A stretch of 64,000 bases of DNA from DAHUXD01 sp963736455 (GTDB lineage: Bacteria; Acidobacteriota; Thermoanaerobaculia; UBA5066; Gp7-AA6): NCBI GenBank assembly GCA_963736455.1, contig CAVTON010000002.1, positions 186,001 through 250,000 of the forward strand, given 5' to 3'. Each line of letters begins with the position of its first letter. The stretch's first letter is position 1. Made by a program: the position numbers and the translations under genes. Below the pieces are notes generated by a model. The model saw only the letters and a list, made by a program, of their open reading frames with translations, was not told where the DNA came from and did no database searches. Shown here piece by piece: positions 15,589 through 25,648 of the stretch.

Positions 15589-18452
15589 ACGACGGGCCGG
15601 CCCCGCGCTGGAACGAAGCCGCCGCAATCTTCGGCGAGCTCGTGGAGCTCGAGCCGGAGGCGATGCGCGCGCGGCTCGCGGCGCTCGAGACGGCCGACCC
15701 GGCGCTCGCCCGCCTCGTACGGGAGCTCGTCGCCGCCGACAGCGCGGCCGGCGACTTCCTCGAGGCCGGCGCCGCCGAGTACGCGCCCCGTCTCAACGCG
15801 CTCCCCGCGGATCCGGGCGGGGAGTCCGAGAGTGCGCCGGGACAGGCGATCGGTCCTTACGTTCTCGTCTCCCTGCTCGGGAGGGGCGGCATGGGCGAGG
15901 TCTGGATCGCCGAGCGGCGCGACGGCCAGTTCGAGCAGCGCGTCGCCCTGAAGCTCCTGCGCAAGGGGATCGACTCCGAGGGCATCCGGAGGCGCTTCGT
16001 GCAGGAGCGCCAGGTCCTCGCCCGACTCGACCATCCCAACATCGCGCGGCTGCTCGACGGCGGGACTGCGGACGGACGCCCCTACTTCGTGCTGGAGCTG
16101 GTCGAGGGGCAGCCGATCACGGAGTTTTCCCGCGAGCGCCGCCTCCCGCTCGAGGAGCGCCTGCTTCTGGTCGCGCAGTGCTGCGACGCAGTGGATGCCG
16201 CGCACCGGCGCCTCGTCGTCCACAGGGACATCAAGCCATCCAACGTGCTCGTCACGAAAGACGGCGAGGTCAAGCTGCTCGACTTCGGGATCGCCAAGGT
16301 CCTCTCGGCCGAGTCGGGCTCCGCGGACTTCACCCAGGTCGAAGAGCGGGTGCTGACGCCGAGCTACGCCGCTCCGGAGCAGATCCTCGGCGAGCCCGTC
16401 ACGACCGCCACGGACGTGTACGCCCTCGGCGTGCTGCTCTACCGGCTGCTCACCGGCGTCCTGCCGCACGCACGGTCGACCTCCGCCGCGCAACTGGCGT
16501 CCGAGGTCGAAAGCGAGACCATCGAAAAGCCGAGCCGTGCGGTTGGACACGCAGACCTGGTAGAGGCGGGCTTGCCGCCGCACGAGAGCGCGAAGCTCCC
16601 GGCGCTGCTCGAGGACGACCTGGACGCGATCGTTCTCAAGGCGCTGCGCCGGGAACCGGATCGGCGCTACCCCGGGGCCGCCGCCCTCGGCGACGACCTG
16701 CGCCGGCACCTCGCCGGCCTGCGGGTCGAGGCCCGGCCGGACACGTTCTCGTACCGCGCGGGCAAGTTCGTGCGGCGGCACCGCGGCGGGGTTGCCGCGG
16801 CCGCGCTCGTGGTCCTGGCGCTTGTCGCCGGGCTCGCCGCAACGACGTGGCAGGCGCGTGTCGCGCGCGCCAACGCCCGCCGCGCCAAACGTGTCCAGGA
16901 ATTCCTGGTCGCGATTTTCCAGGGCTCGGACCCGTCTCATTCGCGCGGCGAGTCGCTGACCGCGCGCGAGCTGCTCGCCGACGGGACGCGCCGCATCGAA
17001 AGCGACCTGCGCGGCGAGCCCGAGGTCCAGGCGGATCTGTACGACGCCCTCGCCCAGATCCAGGCCAGTCTCGGCGCCTTGCCGGAGGCCGAGCGACTGG
17101 CCGGGCGAGCGCTGACGGAGCGCCGCCGGCTCTACGGCGCCCGGGATCCGCGGGCGATGCGCAGCGTCGTCACGCTCGCCGTCGTGCGAACGGCCCTGGC
17201 TCAGGAAAAGGAAGCGGAGAAGCTCGTGCGCGACGCCCTTCCGGTCCTTCAGGCGGCCTACGGCGAGGACGGCGACGAGACGCTCCGCGCGCGGGACCTG
17301 CTGGTCGAGGTGCTCGTGAACCGCGGCGCCGGCGGCCAGGCCCTCGTCGAGGCCAACGCGCTCGTCGCGTCGCGGCAGCGCCGCTTCGGAGCCGACAGCC
17401 CGGAGGCCGCCCATAACCTGCACCAGGTCGGGATGATCCAGGAGACGCTGAGCCGCTACGACGACGCCGAGAAGACCTACCGCCAGGCGATCGCCATCCT
17501 CGATCGGGCCGTGGGGGTGGACGACCCGCGTGCCGCGAGCGTGCACGCGTCCCTCGCCGAGCTTCTTTCGTATCGCGGCCGGCGTCCCGAGGCGGAACGG
17601 GAGTTCGCGGTGACGCTGACGTCGCAGCGCAAGAGCCTCGGGGCAAACCATCCGGACGTCGCCGCGACGCTGATCGACCTCGGGTTCCTCTACATCAACG
17701 AACGGAAGTACGCGGAGGCCGACGCGGCGCTCGAAGAGTCGCTGCGCATCTATCGCGCCCTGGGCAGCGCCGATGCGGCGAACAGCCTGCGAGTCTGGTC
17801 ACTCTCGCTGATGGGCCAGGAGAAGTACGCCGAGGCGCGGCAGCGTCTCGACGAGTGCCTCGCGATCGCGCGGTCCCAGTACGGGCCGAAGAACCAGATC
17901 ACCCTGACGGCCCTCGGTAACCTCGGCGACGCCGAGCTGCACGGCGGTGACCGCGCCGCCGCCGACGCGACCCTGACGGAGGCGATCGCCGGCCTCGAGG
18001 AGATGTTCGGCAAGGACTCCGATAGCCTTCGCGCGCCGCTCAACAATCTCGGCGAGCTGCGGCGGCTCCAGGGGCGGTGGGACGAGGCCGAGGCGCTCCA
18101 CCGGCGGGCGCTCGCGATCCAGCTGAAGTCAGTCGGCCCCGACGGGACGGCGGTGCCCGGCACACGGTGGCAGCTCGCGCTGGATCTTCTCGCCCGTCCG
18201 ACTCCCGAGCGCCTGGCCGAAGCGCGCTCGGAGCTGGACCAGGGTCTGACCCTCCAGAAAAAGATCGACGCGGAGCATCCGCGCATGGACGAGATGCTCG
18301 TCACGAGCGCCGAGGTCGCGCGGGCGCAGGGCGACCCGGCGCGCGCCCGCCAGGAGCTGACCGAGGCGCTCGATCGCCTCCGCAAGCACCACGGCGCCGC
18401 GGACCCCCGCGCGCAGAGAGCCGGGGTCGAGCTCGTCGCGCTCGACCGCTGA
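15585..18452 (+). CDS. Transmembrane Ser/Thr protein kinase with TPR sensor domain
   Basis: A 955-residue paralogue of the kinase at 5024, read from a GTG overlapping the sigma factor stop. The kinase domain is complete: LLGRGGMGEVW at about 97-107, Lys123 in ALK, HRDIKPSN from His213, DFG at 233-235 and an APE motif in YAAPEQILGE. A lone membrane segment (AAAALVVLALVAGLAATTW) follows near 405-423, and the rest is tetratricopeptide repeats to the C-terminus. Segments such as FEQRVALKLLRKGIDSEGI and the HPNIARLLDGGT motif are nearly shared with the first kinase, showing that sigma and kinase duplicated together. The periplasmic TPR part is more diverged, as expected if the two modules sense different partners. 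It converges on the beta-helix gene ending at 18477. Confidence 0.88.
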   Translation: MNDGPAPRWNEAAAIFGELVELEPEAMRARLAALETADPALARLVRELVAADSAAGDFLEAGAAEYAPRLNALPADPGGESESAPGQAIGPYVLVSLLGRGGMGEVWIAERRDGQFEQRVALKLLRKGIDSEGIRRRFVQERQVLARLDHPNIARLLDGGTADGRPYFVLELVEGQPITEFSRERRLPLEERLLLVAQCCDAVDAAHRRLVVHRDIKPSNVLVTKDGEVKLLDFGIAKVLSAESGSADFTQVEERVLTPSYAAPEQILGEPVTTATDVYALGVLLYRLLTGVLPHARSTSAAQLASEVESETIEKPSRAVGHADLVEAGLPPHESAKLPALLEDDLDAIVLKALRREPDRRYPGAAALGDDLRRHLAGLRVEARPDTFSYRAGKFVRRHRGGVAAAALVVLALVAGLAATTWQARVARANARRAKRVQEFLVAIFQGSDPSHSRGESLTARELLADGTRRIESDLRGEPEVQADLYDALAQIQASLGALPEAERLAGRALTERRRLYGARDPRAMRSVVTLAVVRTALAQEKEAEKLVRDALPVLQAAYGEDGDETLRARDLLVEVLVNRGAGGQALVEANALVASRQRRFGADSPEAAHNLHQVGMIQETLSRYDDAEKTYRQAIAILDRAVGVDDPRAASVHASLAELLSYRGRRPEAEREFAVTLTSQRKSLGANHPDVAATLIDLGFLYINERKYAEADAALEESLRIYRALGSADAANSLRVWSLSLMGQEKYAEARQRLDECLAIARSQYGPKNQITLTALGNLGDAELHGGDRAAADATLTEAIAGLEEMFGKDSDSLRAPLNNLGELRRLQGRWDEAEALHRRALAIQLKSVGPDGTAVPGTRWQLALDLLARPTPERLAEARSELDQGLTLQKKIDAEHPRMDEMLVTSAEVARAQGDPARARQELTEALDRLRKHHGAADPRAQRAGVELVALDR

Positions 18453-18476
18453 CCCCCTCCCGTCGAGCCCGAGTGC

Positions 18477-20912
18477 CTACTGCAGGCTGAACGTCTTGAC
18501 GACGAAGGTCGCCATCTGTCCGCGGTTGGCGGTGACCGTCGGGCAGTAATTGCCGTTCCCGCAGCCGGCGGTGATGTTCCTGGCCACGAGCTCGTAGATC
18601 CACGGAGCGAACCCGGAGGAGCAGGGCACGTCGGTGAAGGTCGCGGTCACGCAGACCGGCGGGGCATAGCCGGGGGCCTCGAAGGTGCGCAACAGGAGGA
18701 CCGCCATCTGCTGACGTGACACTGGATTGGCCGGGCAGTAGATGCCGGTTCCGCAGCCGGTCGTGATCCCCTCGACGACGAGCTCGTTGATCCACGGGGC
18801 AAACCCCGAGGAGCACGGCACGTCGTCGAACACCTGCACGCTGCAGGGCGGCGGCGCATAACAAAGGCCGTACTTGGCCTTGAGAAGAAAGACCGCCATC
18901 TGCTGCCGGAGCGTGTCGTCGGCGACGCCGTAGAGGTTCTGGCCGACGCCCGCGGTGATGGCGTTGGAGACAAGCGTTGTGACGTAGAAGTGGAACTGCT
19001 GCGCAGGCGGTACGTCGAGGAAATCCGCGACCCAACCTTTGACGAGCGTTCCCGTCGTGAGATCCGGGTTCGTCACGACGAGGTCGTTGGCGCTGCCCGC
19101 GACGAGGGCCGGCGTGACGGCGGTCAGCGACGTGCTCGAGCCGACGACGATGCCGGTTGCCGGAACGCCGCCGATCGTCACAGCCGCTCCATCCGCGAAG
19201 TCCGTGCCGGAGACCGTGAGAGTGGTGCCGCCGCCAGCGTCGCCGGACCCGATGTTGACCGAGAAGGGCAGGCGTTGCGAGAACTCGGAGGTGTTGCCAA
19301 GAGGATCGGTCGCCGTCGCGCTGACGTGCTCGCCGGCGGCGATCCCGATGGGGACCGTGACGTCGACGATGCCGGTCCCGCTGCCATCCGTCGTCACGAT
19401 GCCGGAGCCCAGGTACTTCTCACCCTCGAGGAAATCCTTCGGGAACTTCACGCAGGCCGGATTGGAGAAGAAGTCGAGGTCGTAGGTCGTGGAGGGTGCC
19501 GAGCGGAGAACGCCCTGGATGCGCAGCCCGGCCTCGGGAGTCTCCGGGGCGGCCGGGGTCAGCGTCGAAAGCACCGGAAAGTTCTGAAGGCCGTTCGGGC
19601 CCGCATCCCCGTCGCCCGGGTCATTCGGGGTCGCCCCATCGGTGGCGAGCCCAATCCCCAGGCCGAAGTTGTCGTGGATGGAATTGCCGCGGATGGAGTT
19701 TCCCGTTCCGTTCTCGACCCACACGCCGATGCCGGAAAAAGACGTCGTGCCGTTGAAGGCAATCACATTGGCTTCGCCGGGACCGATGCCGCCGACCTGC
19801 ACGCCGGAGCCGAGAATGTGCACGCCGGAACCGTTGTTCCCGAGCGGGGCCGTTCCGGCGGCATCGGTGCCGATGAAGTTCCCCTGCACCACGCCGTTGC
19901 TTCCGCTCATCTCGAGGCCGGCTCCCCCGTTCGACGAGATCACGTTGGCGAAGATGTCGTTGTCGGCCTGGTTGACCCGGACGCCGATGCCGCCGTTGCC
20001 GAGGCCGGCAGCGCCGGTCACGTCCGTTCCGATGTAGTTGCCCCGGAGGACGTTGTCGAAAACGTCCACGCTGAAACTGCTCGCGAAATTGACGCCGATG
20101 CCGAGGTTGCCGGAAATGACGTTGCGCTCCGCCGCCGTCGCTCCGCCGATGGTCACGCCGGAGACGCCGTAGCAAAGCCCGATTCCGCCGTTCTGTCCGG
20201 CGAAGTTCTCGGGCGGGGCGGCGGCGCCCGTTGCGTCCGGCCCGATCAGGTTGCCCTGGATCAGGTGTCCGGAACCGCCCGAGTTGTAGTCGCAGCCGAA
20301 TTCGATCTGGGCGTTGGAGTTGCCGGATACGACGTTTCGCGCTGCGGGCGTGGTGCCGCCGATCCGGACGTTGGTGGGAGCGCCGACGTCGATAAGGACG
20401 CCGTTGCCATTGTCGCGGTCGATCGACGTGAGGCCGTTCGGGTCGGTCCCGATGAAGTTGCCCTCGATCACGAAGTTGCTCGCCGGGCCGAAGATGATGA
20501 TCGCGCTGCCGGGCGCGCGGTTGATCGCGAATCCGCGGATGGTGACGTTCGAAGCACCTTGCATCTTGAAGACCCCGTTGCCGCCCGTGTTCGTTCCGTC
20601 GAGCTCGATCCGGAGCACGGCATTGGTGCCCTGGTCCGGCGGGTTCGTGTTCGCGGAGGCTCCCGCCTGCGTGTAGCCGTCGATCGTGACGGCCTCGGTG
20701 ATCGTGGGCAGGGCGGTCAGGGGCGTGATCGTGTGCACTCCGCTGCCCGTGATCGTGAAGGTGATGGTGTCTGCTCCGGCGTTCGCGTTGGCGTCGAGGA
20801 TCACCTGGCGAAGCGAGCCGGCGCCGGAGTCGTTCGTGTTCGTGACCGTGTACGTGTTGGCGTGCAGAAGCGCCGCAGCGAGAAGCCCGGCAAAGCCGAG
20901 ACGGATTCGCAT
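18477..20912 (-). CDS. Secreted beta-helix/SLH protein, LQ-tail type
   Basis: An 811-residue protein starting MRIRLGFAGLL at ATG 20912; upstream AAGGGG is a weak ribosome site. Signal peptide, then YTVTNTNDSGAGSLRQ, a long beta-helix with rungs of the GNYIGTDVTGAAGLGN type, an Ig-like segment, an IPT-like domain (GGGTTLTVSGTDFADGAAV) and three SLH-type repeats ending VKTFSLQ. The SLH repeats of this copy differ from the others by the spacing SGFAPWI and TTGCGTGIYCP. Its 5' leader is homologous to that of the gene at 23352-25619, down to a leftover 3' end of another family member (20941-21048). It converges on the second kinase with a 24-base gap. Confidence 0.85.
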   Translation of the reverse strand: MRIRLGFAGLLAAALLHANTYTVTNTNDSGAGSLRQVILDANANAGADTITFTITGSGVHTITPLTALPTITEAVTIDGYTQAGASANTNPPDQGTNAVLRIELDGTNTGGNGVFKMQGASNVTIRGFAINRAPGSAIIIFGPASNFVIEGNFIGTDPNGLTSIDRDNGNGVLIDVGAPTNVRIGGTTPAARNVVSGNSNAQIEFGCDYNSGGSGHLIQGNLIGPDATGAAAPPENFAGQNGGIGLCYGVSGVTIGGATAAERNVISGNLGIGVNFASSFSVDVFDNVLRGNYIGTDVTGAAGLGNGGIGVRVNQADNDIFANVISSNGGAGLEMSGSNGVVQGNFIGTDAAGTAPLGNNGSGVHILGSGVQVGGIGPGEANVIAFNGTTSFSGIGVWVENGTGNSIRGNSIHDNFGLGIGLATDGATPNDPGDGDAGPNGLQNFPVLSTLTPAAPETPEAGLRIQGVLRSAPSTTYDLDFFSNPACVKFPKDFLEGEKYLGSGIVTTDGSGTGIVDVTVPIGIAAGEHVSATATDPLGNTSEFSQRLPFSVNIGSGDAGGGTTLTVSGTDFADGAAVTIGGVPATGIVVGSSTSLTAVTPALVAGSANDLVVTNPDLTTGTLVKGWVADFLDVPPAQQFHFYVTTLVSNAITAGVGQNLYGVADDTLRQQMAVFLLKAKYGLCYAPPPCSVQVFDDVPCSSGFAPWINELVVEGITTGCGTGIYCPANPVSRQQMAVLLLRTFEAPGYAPPVCVTATFTDVPCSSGFAPWIYELVARNITAGCGNGNYCPTVTANRGQMATFVVKTFSLQ

Positions 20913-20940
20913 GGCGAGCCCCTTCAGGAAAAACGAATCG

Positions 20941-21048
20941 CTACTGCAGGTGGAACGTCTTGACGAGAAACGTCGCCATTTGACCACGATTGGCCGTCGA
21001 AGTCGGACAGTAATTGCCGCCGAGGGCGAGGGCGAGGATCGGGCGCAT
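20941..21048 (-). pseudogene. Internally deleted beta-helix/SLH gene (35 codons)
   Basis: A 35-residue frame with ATG at 21048 and TAG at 20941-20943. The first nine residues (MRPILALAL) look like the start of a signal peptide; residue 10 on is the second half of a third SLH repeat (GGNYCPTSTANRGQMATF, then LVKTFHLQ). Everything between has been lost. A strong AGGAGG lies just upstream at 21052-21058 and overlaps the stop codon of the gene at 21058, so the remnant may still be translated. GAGGGC/GGCGAG iterations at the junction (about 21018-21035) could mark the deletion point. It may equally be a tiny expressed exported peptide with two of the usual Cys reduced to one, but decay is more likely. 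Confidence 0.6.
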
Positions 21049-21057
21049 CGATTCCTC

Positions 21058-23289
21058 CTAAGGGAGACGCAGGGCCTTGACCAGGAACGTCGCCATTTGT
21101 CCCCGCGTATTCGGGTTCGAGGGACAGTACAGGAGGCTGCCGCAGCCCGACGTCACGTTCTCCAGGAACAGCTGCTCGATCCAGTCGGCGAAGAGGGAGG
21201 GACAGGCGACGTCCGTGAAGTACCCCGCACAGGGGGGCGGAACGTAAGCCGGTCCGTGCACCGCCTTGAGCAGAAACGGGGCCATCTGATCGCGCCGCAC
21301 CACATCCAGCGGACAGAAGTTGCCTGCGCCGCACCCGCCCGTGATCCCTTCCGCGAACATGGCCTCGATCCAGTCGGCGAACGGCGACGGGCACGGCACG
21401 TCCGCGAAGACGCCCGGCGTGCACGGCGGCGGCGTGTAACAGATGCCGTGCTCCGCCTTGAGAACGAAGACCGCCATCGCCTGCCGCTTGACGGAATCGC
21501 CGATTCCGTAGAGGCCGCCTCCGACGCCGGCCGTCACCCGGCTCGCCACCAGCTTGACGACGTCGTCGTGGAACTGGTTCGCCGGCGGAACGTCGAGAAA
21601 ATCGGCGACGTAGCCGTTGCGCAGCGTGCCCGAGACGCCGCCCGGATTCGTCACGACGACGTCGTGGGCGGTGCCGGGATCGAACGCCGGCATGTCGGCC
21701 GTGATCGTGTAGGGCGGCGTGACGACCACGTTCGACGGCGCCACGCCGTCGACCGCCACGGTGGCGCCGGTCTCGAGCAGCTGTCCCGAAAGAGTCACGG
21801 CGCCGCCGCCCGCGGCGGGGCCCGAGCGCGGCGAGGTCGTCAGCAGGATGGTCTGCGCGAACTCGGACGTGTTGCCGGAAGGATCCGTCGCGATGGCCGA
21901 CACGCCCTGACCCGGCGCGAGCGGCGAGGGCAGCGGGAAATCGATCGTGACGACCCCGGCGGCGTCGGTCGTGGCCTGGACCGAGCCGGCGAGCTGTTCG
22001 CCGCCGGGAGACACGACGGGAAACGAGACGCAGCTCGTGTTCGCGTAGAAGTCGACGTCGAAGGTCGTCGAAGGCGTGCTGCTCAGGACCGCGTGGGCGA
22101 CGGTGGGCGGCCCGTAGTCGATGCCGGTGATCACGGGAGCGTTCTGACGCCCGTTGGGTCCGACGTCGCCGTCGCCGGGATCGGCCGGATGCGGCGGATC
22201 GAGTCCGAGCGCGATCGCCACGGGCCGGTTGTCGTAGAAGCGGTTGCCGCGGGCCGTGATCCTGCCGGCCGAACCTGACATGAGGAACCCGCCCGGGTCC
22301 CGATAGATGCCGCCGCCGCCGTTGTGGGCGATGACGTTGCCTTCTCCCGGGCCCATGCCCCCGAGGACTCCGGTGGGGGGGACGACCACGCTCGTATCGA
22401 TCGAGACCCCGGTGCCGAGGTTGCCGAGATTCGCGGTCTCCGTCGGGTTGGTCCCGACGAAGTTGCCCTGAAAGACGGAGAACCTGCCGAAGAAACCCTC
22501 TCCGATACTGCCTCCGATGACGTTGCCCTCGTTCGCTCCGGGACCCCCGATCTGAACTCCCTCCGGCGAGCTGCAGAGGACGCCGAAGCCATTCGCGATC
22601 GAGTACGAAACGGTCGCATCGGTGCCGATGAGATTGCCCTGGACCTTTCCCGCGACGTTGTACTCGAGGAAAACGCCGGCGCTTGCGCTGTTTCCGGAGA
22701 TCAAGTTGCGGTCCGAGGGGTCGCCGCCGCCGACGATCACCGTGATCGGCGGCTGCGCGCCAAGCGTACCGAGTGCGAGCACTCCGAATTCCTGCGGAGG
22801 TCCGCCGTTGGCCGGCGTTCCCGCCGGAGACGTGCCGAGAAAGTTGCCGGTGACCGTCAGAGATCCGATGGTGTAGATCGCGCCCTGCAGACAATGGTTG
22901 ATCACGAGACCCTGGATGCGCCCGCCGTCGGCTTGATACGACCAGCAGGGCGCCAGCGTGATGGCCGCTCCATTGATCTCCACGTTCAGGACGGCGTTGG
23001 TTCCCTGCGAAAGCGGCAGCGTGTTCGGCGACGAGCCCGGCTGCGTGTATCCGTCGACCGTCACGGGGTCGGTGGTGTTCGGAAGCCACGTCGTGAGCAC
23101 GATCGTGTGCACGCCCGTTCCCGGGATCGCGAAGGCGATCGTGTCGGCGCCGGGATTCGCGTTCGCGTCGAGGATCGCCTGTCGCAGCGACCCGGCGCCG
23201 CCATCGCCGACGTTGGTGACGGTGAACGTCGCGGCGCCGAGAGATCCGGCGGAAAGAAACAGAACCGCGAGGCCGAGACGACGTCGCAT
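21058..23289 (-). CDS. Secreted beta-helix/SLH protein, LP-tail type
   Basis: A 743-residue protein starting MRRRLGLAVLFLSAGSLGAA, with the family opening FTVTNVGDGGAGSLRQ, a beta-helix to about 390, an Ig-like segment (DPSGNTSEFAQ), an IPT-like domain (GGGAVTLSGQLLETGATV) and three SLH-type repeats ending VKALRLP. It is closest to the next gene at 23352-25619: the two share the whole C-terminal half including PPCTPG and the phrase FDPGTxHDVVVTNPGG. Its TAG stop overlaps the ribosome site of the short remnant downstream. It is probably co-transcribed with 23352-25619 (62-base gap). Confidence 0.85.
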   Translation of the reverse strand: MRRRLGLAVLFLSAGSLGAATFTVTNVGDGGAGSLRQAILDANANPGADTIAFAIPGTGVHTIVLTTWLPNTTDPVTVDGYTQPGSSPNTLPLSQGTNAVLNVEINGAAITLAPCWSYQADGGRIQGLVINHCLQGAIYTIGSLTVTGNFLGTSPAGTPANGGPPQEFGVLALGTLGAQPPITVIVGGGDPSDRNLISGNSASAGVFLEYNVAGKVQGNLIGTDATVSYSIANGFGVLCSSPEGVQIGGPGANEGNVIGGSIGEGFFGRFSVFQGNFVGTNPTETANLGNLGTGVSIDTSVVVPPTGVLGGMGPGEGNVIAHNGGGGIYRDPGGFLMSGSAGRITARGNRFYDNRPVAIALGLDPPHPADPGDGDVGPNGRQNAPVITGIDYGPPTVAHAVLSSTPSTTFDVDFYANTSCVSFPVVSPGGEQLAGSVQATTDAAGVVTIDFPLPSPLAPGQGVSAIATDPSGNTSEFAQTILLTTSPRSGPAAGGGAVTLSGQLLETGATVAVDGVAPSNVVVTPPYTITADMPAFDPGTAHDVVVTNPGGVSGTLRNGYVADFLDVPPANQFHDDVVKLVASRVTAGVGGGLYGIGDSVKRQAMAVFVLKAEHGICYTPPPCTPGVFADVPCPSPFADWIEAMFAEGITGGCGAGNFCPLDVVRRDQMAPFLLKAVHGPAYVPPPCAGYFTDVACPSLFADWIEQLFLENVTSGCGSLLYCPSNPNTRGQMATFLVKALRLP

Positions 23290-23351
23290 CGGGCGGCCCT
23301 CCTTCGTGAGGCAAGCGAGTCTACTCCCGTGCGGTCGCGGGATGAGCCGGC

Positions 23352-25619
23352 TCAAGGCAGCCGCAGCGCCTTGGCGAGGAAGGTGGCCATCTGCCCGCGC
23401 GAGTTCGGGCTCGATGGACAGTAGATCGTGCCGTTGCCGCAGCCGCTCGTCACGCCCTCGATCTTGAGCTCCTCGATCCAGTCGGCGAACGGGGGGCCGG
23501 GGCAAGGGACGTCGAGGAAGATGCCGGTGCACTGCGGAGGACGGTAGGCGGGGCCGTGCATGGCCTTGAGGAGGAACGGCGCCATCTGAGCTCGGTTGAC
23601 CGGAGTCTGGGGGCAGAAGATCGTGCCGTCGCCGCAGCCGCCGGTGATGCCCTCGGCCGCCATCGCCTCGATCCAGTCGGCGAATCCGGACGGGCAGGGA
23701 ACGTCGGCGAACCGTCCCGGCGGCGTGCACGGAGGGGGCGTATAGCAGATGCCATGCTCGGCCTTCAGCACGAAGACCGCCATCGCCTGTCGCTTGACGG
23801 GGTCGCCGACGCCGTAAAGGCCTCCGCCGACTCCGACGGTCACCTGGTTCGCCACGAGCTTGACGATGTCGTCATGAAAGAGGTTCCCGGACGGCACGTC
23901 GGTAAAGTCCGCGACCCACCCGTTGGCCAGGGTGCCGATCAGGCCTCCGGGATTCGTCACGACCACGTCGTGATAGGTGCCCGGATCGAACGCGGGCATC
24001 GTGGCCGTGATCGCATATGGAGGCGTCACGACGACGTTCGAGGCCGCGGCGCCGCCGACGGCGACGGTGGCGCCGGACTCGATCGCCTGTCCCGAGAGCG
24101 TCGCGCTCGCTCCGCCGGCCGCATCTCCCGAGCGCGGGCTGATGCGGAGCAGGATCGTCTGCGAGAGCTCCGAGGTGTCGCCCGACGGATCGGTCGCCGT
24201 CGCCGCGACGCTCTGGCCGGGCAGGAGCGGGGAAGCGAGCGGAAAGTCGAATGCGACGTTCCCCGAACCGTCGGTCAGGACCGAGGTCGATCCGACGTAC
24301 GTTTCGCCCTGTGAAAAGGCAGGCGGCTTCGGCAGACACAACGGGTTCGCGAAGAAATCCACGTCGAAGCTCGTCGAGGGCGTGCTGTTCAGGATCGCGT
24401 GGACGATGGTCGGAGGGCCGTAGTCGATCGACGTGATCAGGGGCGTGTTCTGCTTTCCATTGGCGCCCGTGTCGGAGTCGCCGGGATCGTTCGGCGTCGG
24501 ATAGTTTACCGGGTCGAGCGCGATGCCCGCCGCCACGTTGCCGTAGAGGCGGTTGGCCCGGATCGTGACCGGCGACCCGGTGACGGTGATGCCGCCCGGG
24601 AGCGTGCCGAACCCGCCGCCGCCGCTGAACGCGATGACGTTGGCCTCGCCCGGCCCCGTGCCGCCGACCAGGACCGCGTGGCCCGCGACCACGTCGATGC
24701 CTCCGGCCGCGTTGCCGAGGGCCCGGGTCTCGGCCGCGTCGGTCCCGACGAAGTTTCCCTGGACGACGAACGAAGCCAGGCTCGCCGACAGGTGGATGCC
24801 GGAGGAGAGGCTGCCGGCGACGACGTTGCCCTCGTTGGCGCCCGCGCCGCCGATCGTCACCGGCCGCTCCGAGGAGCAGAAGAGACCGAGGCCATTGGCG
24901 ATCGCATAGGAGTCCGTCGCGTCGACGCCGATGAGATTGCCCTGGATCGTGGCGTCGACGAAGTTGTAGATGCGGATTCCCTCGGATAACGAGAACGCGG
25001 TGTGTCCCGAAACGACGTTGCGGTCGGCCGGATCCGGGCCGCCGATCGTCACCGACGTCGCCGTGCCGTCGGTCAGGCCGCCATACGCGTAGATGCCGCG
25101 GTTTTGCGGAGCGCCGTCCGGCAGCGGCGTGCCGGCGGGAGTCGTTCCGATGAAGTTGCCGGCGATCGTGGCAGAGCCGGTCACCTGGAGGGTTCCGAAC
25201 GGGCAGCGGTTCAGCGTCAGACCCTGGATGCGTCCGCCGGTCGCGCCGTAGACGAGGCAGGTTTCGGCGGTGACGGCGGCGCCGCTGATCTCGATCTTCA
25301 AGACGGCGTTCGTGCCCTGGTCGAGCGCAAGCGTGTTCGGCGATGCTCCGGCCTGCGAGTAGCCGTCGATCGTCACGACGTCGGTCACCGTCGGGAGAGC
25401 CGAGGCCAGAACGATCGTGCACACGCCGCCCGGATCACACCCGGAATCGGAAGGTGGAATCGCGAAGGCGATGGTGTCGGCCCCGGCGCTGTTGTTCGCG
25501 TTGGCGATGGCTTCGCGAAGTGAACCCGGGCCGCCGTCGGCGGTCGTCGTCACCATGAAGGACATGGCGCCGAGCGGACCGGCTGTGAGCAGCGCGGCGA
25601 GGCCGAGGCGGATGCGCAT
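23352..25619 (-). CDS. Secreted beta-helix/SLH protein, LP-tail type
   Basis: A 755-residue protein starting MRIRLGLAALLTAGPLGA. The opening motif is slightly altered (GPGSLREAIANANNSAGA), which is nearer the classical CSLREA form. Beta-helix rungs, an Ig-like segment, an IPT-like domain and three SLH-type repeats follow, ending AKALRLP. The signal peptide start and 5' leader match those of the gene at 18477-20912, while the C-terminal half matches the gene at 21058-23289, so it looks like a mosaic of two sub-lineages. A decayed SLH tail lies just upstream at 25649-25711. Confidence 0.85.
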   Translation of the reverse strand: MRIRLGLAALLTAGPLGAMSFMVTTTADGGPGSLREAIANANNSAGADTIAFAIPPSDSGCDPGGVCTIVLASALPTVTDVVTIDGYSQAGASPNTLALDQGTNAVLKIEISGAAVTAETCLVYGATGGRIQGLTLNRCPFGTLQVTGSATIAGNFIGTTPAGTPLPDGAPQNRGIYAYGGLTDGTATSVTIGGPDPADRNVVSGHTAFSLSEGIRIYNFVDATIQGNLIGVDATDSYAIANGLGLFCSSERPVTIGGAGANEGNVVAGSLSSGIHLSASLASFVVQGNFVGTDAAETRALGNAAGGIDVVAGHAVLVGGTGPGEANVIAFSGGGGFGTLPGGITVTGSPVTIRANRLYGNVAAGIALDPVNYPTPNDPGDSDTGANGKQNTPLITSIDYGPPTIVHAILNSTPSTSFDVDFFANPLCLPKPPAFSQGETYVGSTSVLTDGSGNVAFDFPLASPLLPGQSVAATATDPSGDTSELSQTILLRISPRSGDAAGGASATLSGQAIESGATVAVGGAAASNVVVTPPYAITATMPAFDPGTYHDVVVTNPGGLIGTLANGWVADFTDVPSGNLFHDDIVKLVANQVTVGVGGGLYGVGDPVKRQAMAVFVLKAEHGICYTPPPCTPPGRFADVPCPSGFADWIEAMAAEGITGGCGDGTIFCPQTPVNRAQMAPFLLKAMHGPAYRPPQCTGIFLDVPCPGPPFADWIEELKIEGVTSGCGNGTIYCPSSPNSRGQMATFLAKALRLP

Positions 25620-25648
25620 GGCGAGCCCCCCTGAGAGAAACGAACGCG

